Origin: Candidatus Eiseniibacteriota bacterium
GTDB lineage: Bacteria > Joyebacterota > Joyebacteria > Joyebacterales > Joyebacteraceae
Direction: 5' to 3'
Assembly (NCBI GenBank): GCA_030609605.1
Contig: JAUWBY010000062.1
Location: forward strand, 1-10,119
DNA: 10,119 nucleotides
The notes beneath the pieces are model-generated. The model was not told the DNA's origin, ran no database searches, and saw only the letters and a program-made list of their open reading frames with translations. Below, in pieces: positions 6,519-10,119 of this stretch (positions within the stretch are counted from its first letter, which is position 1; every line of letters begins with the position of its first letter). The position numbers and the translations under genes were made by a program.

Positions 6519-8081
6519 CTACCCCTTCACCTGCCGCACGCAGTCTATCACCGTGCCGTCGACCCACTTGATGGCGGCCACGATCTTCTCCTCGAGCTCC
6601 GGCGGCTTCGGTGCGCCACCGACCAGATCGTCGATCTCGGCCTTGAGTTCCTGGATCGTGCGGACCGGAAGACCCTTGCCGTGGACGGCCGCGAGCAGGT
6701 CTTCGCGCAGTGGGTTGATGGCTATGCCGCGCTCAGTGACGATAACGTCGATCAGCTCGCCCGGACCGACCAGCGTCGTGACCTTGTCCACGATGACGGG
6801 GATGCGGTCGCGGAACGCCGGGATCGGAAGGATCGTGCACTTCGAGAAGAGGCAGTTCTGCCACCCACCGATGCCGTGCAGGAGTCTGCCGTCCGAGTGC
6901 GTGACGACGTTCGCATTGAAGTTAACGTCGACCTCAGTCGCGCCCAGCACGACACAGTCCAGCATCGAGGCGAAGTTCCCCTTGCCGTGCCAGTTGTAGC
7001 TTGTGAACGGACTCGTGTTGACGTGACCAGGGTTCTCGCGCATCGAGCGCACGCCCTCGAGGTCGAACGTTTGCCCGTCGAGGATGTAGTCGGTAAGCCC
7101 CTCTTCGAGCATCCTCGTGAGGTACTTGGTGCTTCCGCCTCTCACGAATCTCGCCTTGATGCCGGCCTCGCGCATCATCTCCATGAGATAGATAGCGAAG
7201 GAGAGCGACGTACCGCCGGCGCCGCCCTGGAATGAGAAACCTTCACGCATGATGCCGGCTTCTTTCACAAACCTGGCCGTCATCTCAGCGATGCGGAGCC
7301 GGTCGGGGCTCTTCGTGATCTGCGTCGTCCCCGACACGATCTTCGAGGAGTCCCCGATGGCGTCCATCGTCGTGACGAAGTCCACGTAGTTACCCTGGAT
7401 CTGCCACGGGATACACGGGAACTCTATGAGGTTGTCGGTAACCACGATCACGCGGTCGGCATACTGTGAGTCCGCGAGCGCGAATCCCAGAAGCCCGCAT
7501 GCCGCCGGGCCGGTGAGCCCGTGCGCGTTTCCGAACGGATCGGCGGTAGGCGCTGCAATGATGGCAATGTCAATGTGCACGTCGCCGTCCTGGACCGCCT
7601 GGTAGCGTCCGCCATGCGAACGGAGCACACCCATCCCCCGCATCTTTCCTTCAGAACAGTACGCGCCCAGGGGCCCGTTCATGCTTCCCTCAATGTGGTG
7701 CACGACACCGTTCTTCATGTGCTCGATGATCGGAGCGTGGCATGGAAACGATGCGCTCGGGAACCATCTGAGATCTTTGACACCGAGTTCGGCTGCCGCA
7801 TCGAAGACGGCATTGGCGACGAAGTCCCCGTTCCTCAGGTGATGGTGAGAAGATATCGTCATCCCATCACGGATGCCGGCCTCTTTGAGTGCGGTCTTGA
7901 GATCGGGCACGACCTTGTTTCCGCTCTCCGGATAGTCGATCGAGGTCGCTATTCTCGGGGCGGCCCTGTTGCCTGTGGGGCGATACTTGCCAACCCCCTG
8001 ATACGGAACTGCGGTCTGTCCGTTGATGTCTACCGGGACCATCCGCCCGGCCGCGTTCTTCTTCATCTCGGGGCTAGGCAT
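6519..8081 (-). CDS. citF: Citrate lyase alpha subunit (citrate:acetyl-ACP transferase)
   Basis: 520 aa, close to the usual CitF length of about 510. CitF swaps acetate for citrate on the acyl-carrier subunit, forming citryl-ACP in the cytoplasmic citrate lyase complex. Recognisable features: N-terminal SHHHLRNGD (78-86), SHGGRYQAVQDGD (155-167), PFGNAHGLTGPAACG (182-196), the coenzyme-A-transferase glycine loop SFQGGAGG (283-290), THSDGRLLHGIGGWQNCLFSK (394-414 region), and VTERGIAINPLREDL (448-462). The ATG at 8081 is chosen because GGGAGGT ends 7 nt upstream. Upstream in-frame GTG codons at 8099 and 8090 lie in or before that site. The gene overlaps the stop of the CitD-CitE gene by 8 bp (ATGCCTAG), a sign of translational coupling. 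The assignment to CitF rather than another CoA-transferase is firm from the neighbours and the overall similarity. Confidence 0.95.
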   Translation of the reverse strand: MPSPEMKKNAAGRMVPVDINGQTAVPYQGVGKYRPTGNRAAPRIATSIDYPESGNKVVPDLKTALKEAGIRDGMTISSHHHLRNGDFVANAVFDAAAELGVKDLRWFPSASFPCHAPIIEHMKNGVVHHIEGSMNGPLGAYCSEGKMRGMGVLRSHGGRYQAVQDGDVHIDIAIIAAPTADPFGNAHGLTGPAACGLLGFALADSQYADRVIVVTDNLIEFPCIPWQIQGNYVDFVTTMDAIGDSSKIVSGTTQITKSPDRLRIAEMTARFVKEAGIMREGFSFQGGAGGTSLSFAIYLMEMMREAGIKARFVRGGSTKYLTRMLEEGLTDYILDGQTFDLEGVRSMRENPGHVNTSPFTSYNWHGKGNFASMLDCVVLGATEVDVNFNANVVTHSDGRLLHGIGGWQNCLFSKCTILPIPAFRDRIPVIVDKVTTLVGPGELIDVIVTERGIAINPLREDLLAAVHGKGLPVRTIQELKAEIDDLVGGAPKPPELEEKIVAAIKWVDGTVIDCVRQVKG

Positions 8082-9300
8082 TGTCGGCACCTCCCTCACG
8101 CCAGTCCTCTCGCAGGAGTCCGGACCTCATCGCCATGTCGACGGTCCTGAGAGCCCGCTTGACGACGGGCGGGTCGATCATCTTGCTTCCGAGCGAGACG
8201 ACGCCCAGGCCTTCTGCCTCTGCTTTCTCAAAGGCGAGGACGATTCCCTTCGCCTTATCGATCTCCTTCTCCTTGGGCGCGAAGCCCCTGTGAACAACCT
8301 CTATCTGCCGAGGGTGAATACAGCCCTTGCCGTCGAAACCGAGACTCTTGGCCTCGAGCACGCTCTCCATGAGGCCTTCCATGTCGGTGACGTCGGAGAA
8401 GACCGTGTCGATCGCCTGCACCCCGGCGGCACGGGCGCCGTTCACGACCTGCGACCGCGCCCAGAAGCTCTCGCGGCCTTTGTTCGTACGCTGCGTTCCT
8501 ATGTCCGCCGTGTAGTCCTCAAGCCCAATGGCAAGCGCCACGACACTGGGTGACGCCGCCGCGATCTCGTAGGCCCTCCAGCACCCGAGCGCGCTCTCGA
8601 CGATCGGCATGAGGTAGATCTCGTCCTCGACGCCGTGCTCCTTCCGGAGCTCCTCGATGCGATCGTGCACCGCGACGACCTGCTCAGGACTCTCGACCTT
8701 GGGGATGAGAATGAGGTGCACGTTATGCGGAACGATGTAGTTCAGATCATCGAGTCCGACCGGAAGCTGATTGATGCGCACCATCCGCTCGGCTCCAAAG
8801 AAATCCACGGTACGGAGAGCGTTCCTCACGACGCAGCGCGCCGCGTCCTTCTCGCTCGGCGCAACGCTGTCTTCCAGATCGAGAATAACGGCATCGGGAC
8901 CGTGCAGTCCTGCGTTCAGCATAAGCTTCGACTGGTCACCCGGAAGATAGAGCCTAGAGCGCCTGAACCGGTCGCGCGTTGTTCCGTACTTCGTGAACGG
9001 CTTTGCCTCGGGCAGGAACTCAGCCACCGTGTCCGGAAGCACGCGCTTCACCGCGGCCTCCAGGCGTGCAGCGATCACGAATGGAAGCGCACCTGCATCC
9101 TCGATCTCCACGTCCGCGTGCCCGACTCCCAAGACCCCAAGCCCATCCTTGATGAGCTTCCGGATGGAGTCCCCGTACATCGACTCCACCTTGCTCTTGA
9201 GCGATATCGTGATCCCGCCGCTCTCCCGGGGGGAGACCGCTACCCAGCAGTCCGAGCGGACCCTGTCCCCTCTCCGGCCGGCCTGACCGACTGCGCCCAC
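8074..9300 (-). CDS. citE: Fused citrate lyase acyl-carrier protein and beta subunit (CitD-CitE)
   Basis: 408 aa combining two lyase subunits that are usually separate. Residues 1-88 match CitD: SDCWVAVSP, then SLKSKVESMYGDSIRKLI (33-50) and DAGALPFVIAARLEAAVKR (68-86). Residues about 108-408 are CitE, which cleaves citryl-ACP to acetyl-ACP and oxaloacetate: RSRLYLPGDQSKLMLNA (114-130), DAVILDLEDSVAPSEKDAAR (136-155), RINQLP (175-180), PIVESALG (232-239), AIGLEDYTADIG (257-268), GFDGKGCIHPRQI (321-333). E235 and D262, 27 residues apart, fit the metal-binding Glu/Asp pair of the HpcH/CitE family. The usual CitD AGT-x-E-S-(S/G)-D prosthetic-group site is altered to AGRRGDRVRSD (7-17). S16 is the only serine there and the candidate attachment residue. 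The GTG start at 9300 is supported by AAGGAGG 6 nt upstream. It follows the aconitase gene by 23 bp. Confidence 0.93.
   Translation of the reverse strand: MGAVGQAGRRGDRVRSDCWVAVSPRESGGITISLKSKVESMYGDSIRKLIKDGLGVLGVGHADVEIEDAGALPFVIAARLEAAVKRVLPDTVAEFLPEAKPFTKYGTTRDRFRRSRLYLPGDQSKLMLNAGLHGPDAVILDLEDSVAPSEKDAARCVVRNALRTVDFFGAERMVRINQLPVGLDDLNYIVPHNVHLILIPKVESPEQVVAVHDRIEELRKEHGVEDEIYLMPIVESALGCWRAYEIAAASPSVVALAIGLEDYTADIGTQRTNKGRESFWARSQVVNGARAAGVQAIDTVFSDVTDMEGLMESVLEAKSLGFDGKGCIHPRQIEVVHRGFAPKEKEIDKAKGIVLAFEKAEAEGLGVVSLGSKMIDPPVVKRALRTVDMAMRSGLLREDWREGGADNA
8089..8095 (-). promoter_or_regulatory. Ribosome binding site of citF
   Basis: GGGAGGT on the minus strand, 7 nt before the ATG at 8081. 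It lies inside the last codons of the CitD-CitE gene and selects 8081 over the in-frame GTG codons at 8090 and 8099. Confidence 0.75.
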
Positions 9301-9306
9301 GATGTG

Positions 9307-9313
9307 CCTCCTT
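9307..9313 (-). promoter_or_regulatory. Ribosome binding site of the CitD-CitE gene
   Basis: AAGGAGG on the minus strand, 6 nt before the GTG at 9300. This is a near-ideal Shine-Dalgarno. It justifies a GTG start that leaves the CitD domain complete apart from its unusual N-terminal motif. Confidence 0.85.
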
Positions 9314-9323
9314 GCATCTGGTC

Positions 9324-10119
9324 CTATCCCTTCAGCAATCCGCCCCTCTGGTAGATCTCCATCTGCACTTGAGAGAACGGGGCGCCCTTCAGTACCTTTC
9401 CCGAACCGAGAAGCGTGATCTCACCACTTGTGAGATCCACTTCGATCTCGTCGCCGTTCTTCAGACCCGCGGCCGCGAGGTCCGCGGCCAGAATGGGCAT
9501 CCCTGCATTGATCGCATTCCGCTCGTAGATGGCGCCGAACGATTCTGCAACCAGAAGAGAGACACCGAGGCTCGTGAAACAGCCCACGGCCTGCTGCCGC
9601 GAACTGCCGCAGCCGAAGTTCGACCCCGTCACCACGATGTCGCCCGCCTTCACCTTCTCCGGGAAGTCCTTCCACCCGTCGAGGTTGCCGAAGGTGTGCT
9701 GTCCCATCTCACTCATCTCAGTGATTGCGAGGTGGCGATTATGGAAGATCATGTCGGTGTCGATGTTGTCCATGTCGACGAGCCAGACCCGCCCCTTGAT
9801 CTTCGTCGGACGATCCCCTCCTGTTGCCCTGACATGAACCTTCGTCCTTTTCGCCGCAAGTCCGGTGTCAGGCATGAAGACCGCCGGCTTGTCGGGGATG
9901 GCATCCGCTGTCGCTATCTCACCCGCAACCGCCGAGGCCGCGGCCGTCTCGGGAGACGCCAGGTAGACCTCGCCCTTCCCCTGCTTGCCCGGGTAGTTCC
10001 TGTTCCCCGTGCTTATCGTTACTTCGCCCGGCCCGTTCTGTCCGATCTGCCCGGCCGCGCATCCGGCGCACCCTGCGTTCCCAAGGAGCACGCCCGCCTC
10101 CTTGAAGATGGCGATGATG
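9324..10119 (-). CDS. Aconitase / isopropylmalate dehydratase family protein, C-terminal 264 residues
   Basis: Runs off the right edge, so the N-terminal catalytic domains are missing. The first visible part, GNAGCAGCAAGQIG then STGNRN and VYLASPETAAASAVAGEI (51-68), is the iron-sulfur region; C17 and C20 are two of the three expected [4Fe-4S] ligands. After a linker (about 72-105) comes the swivel domain: DMDNIDTDMIFHNRHL (115-130), TFGNLDGW (142-149), GSNFGCGSSRQQAV (165-178), ESFGAIYERNAINAGMPIL (192-210). S172 and R174 in SSR correspond to the aconitase catalytic Ser and Arg. Having both parts in one chain favours aconitate hydratase (or a fused LeuC-LeuD type) over two-subunit isopropylmalate isomerase. 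The adjoining citrate lyase genes support citrate/isocitrate as substrate. Homoaconitase or 2-methylcitrate-type activity cannot be excluded. The TAG stop lies 23 bp before citD-citE. Confidence 0.9.
   Translation of the reverse strand, partial: IIAIFKEAGVLLGNAGCAGCAAGQIGQNGPGEVTISTGNRNYPGKQGKGEVYLASPETAAASAVAGEIATADAIPDKPAVFMPDTGLAAKRTKVHVRATGGDRPTKIKGRVWLVDMDNIDTDMIFHNRHLAITEMSEMGQHTFGNLDGWKDFPEKVKAGDIVVTGSNFGCGSSRQQAVGCFTSLGVSLLVAESFGAIYERNAINAGMPILAADLAAAGLKNGDEIEVDLTSGEITLLGSGKVLKGAPFSQVQMEIYQRGGLLKG

Noticed and set aside
6462..7235. Plus-strand open frame of 257 codons opposite citF
   Set aside because: Arg/Asp/Val-rich shadow of the well-conserved citF coding sequence, with no domain.
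8082..8099. GTG at 8099 as start of citF
   Set aside because: The good Shine-Dalgarno (8095-8089) lies downstream of it and is correctly spaced for the ATG at 8081.
8635..9354. Plus-strand open frame of 239 codons opposite the CitD-CitE gene
   Set aside because: Antisense shadow of a conserved gene; composition and lack of motifs give no support.
1..10119. tRNA, rRNA or riboswitch genes
   Set aside because: The window is almost wholly filled with coding sequence, and the single 111-bp gap shows no such fold.

Overview
The window is about 10 kb of GC-rich bacterial DNA (around 60% by eye, not computed) in which every supportable gene lies on the minus strand. Read in the direction of transcription, from the right edge to the left, it has two halves: a citrate-metabolism operon, then a restriction-like / anti-phage-like gene set that follows almost without a gap. 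The sequence does not fix the taxon. The Shine-Dalgarno sites (AAGGAGG, GGGAGGT, GGAGGG), the fused CitD-CitE protein and the aconitase with a joined swivel domain point to a bacterium, probably with anaerobic or fermentative metabolism. That last point is inference.

Right half (about 6519-10119): the C-terminal part of an aconitase / isopropylmalate-dehydratase family protein (cut by the window edge), then a citrate lyase acyl-carrier/beta-subunit fusion (CitD-CitE), then the citrate lyase alpha subunit (CitF). Gaps are 23 bp and an 8-bp overlap, so this is one operon. Together these would convert isocitrate or cis-aconitate to citrate and split citrate to acetate and oxaloacetate. The accessory genes for lyase activation (citC, citX, citG) are not in the window.

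Left half (1-6493): a 1356-aa Eco57I/PglX-like adenine-N6 DNA methyltransferase begins only 25 bp after citF with its own strong ribosome binding site. After a 111-bp intergenic region comes a 381-aa AAA_14/DUF4143 ATPase. It has a good sigma70-type promoter whose predicted start site falls on or next to the ATG (leaderless transcript) and which is built into TTTACAT inverted repeats. Five bases after the ATPase stop comes a protein with an N-terminal phospholipase-D-type nuclease domain joined to an SNF2-like helicase, cut by the left edge after the DEAQ (motif II) box.

The most interesting reading is that the methyltransferase and the PLD-helicase form a compact restriction-like defence module. 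It would bring together in two proteins activities that DISARM spreads over several (PLD, SNF2 helicase, adenine methyltransferase) and that CglI/NgoAVII-type enzymes split between a PLD nuclease and a helicase partner. The DUF4143 ATPase sits between them with separate transcriptional control. It is either an extra component or a resident passenger gene.
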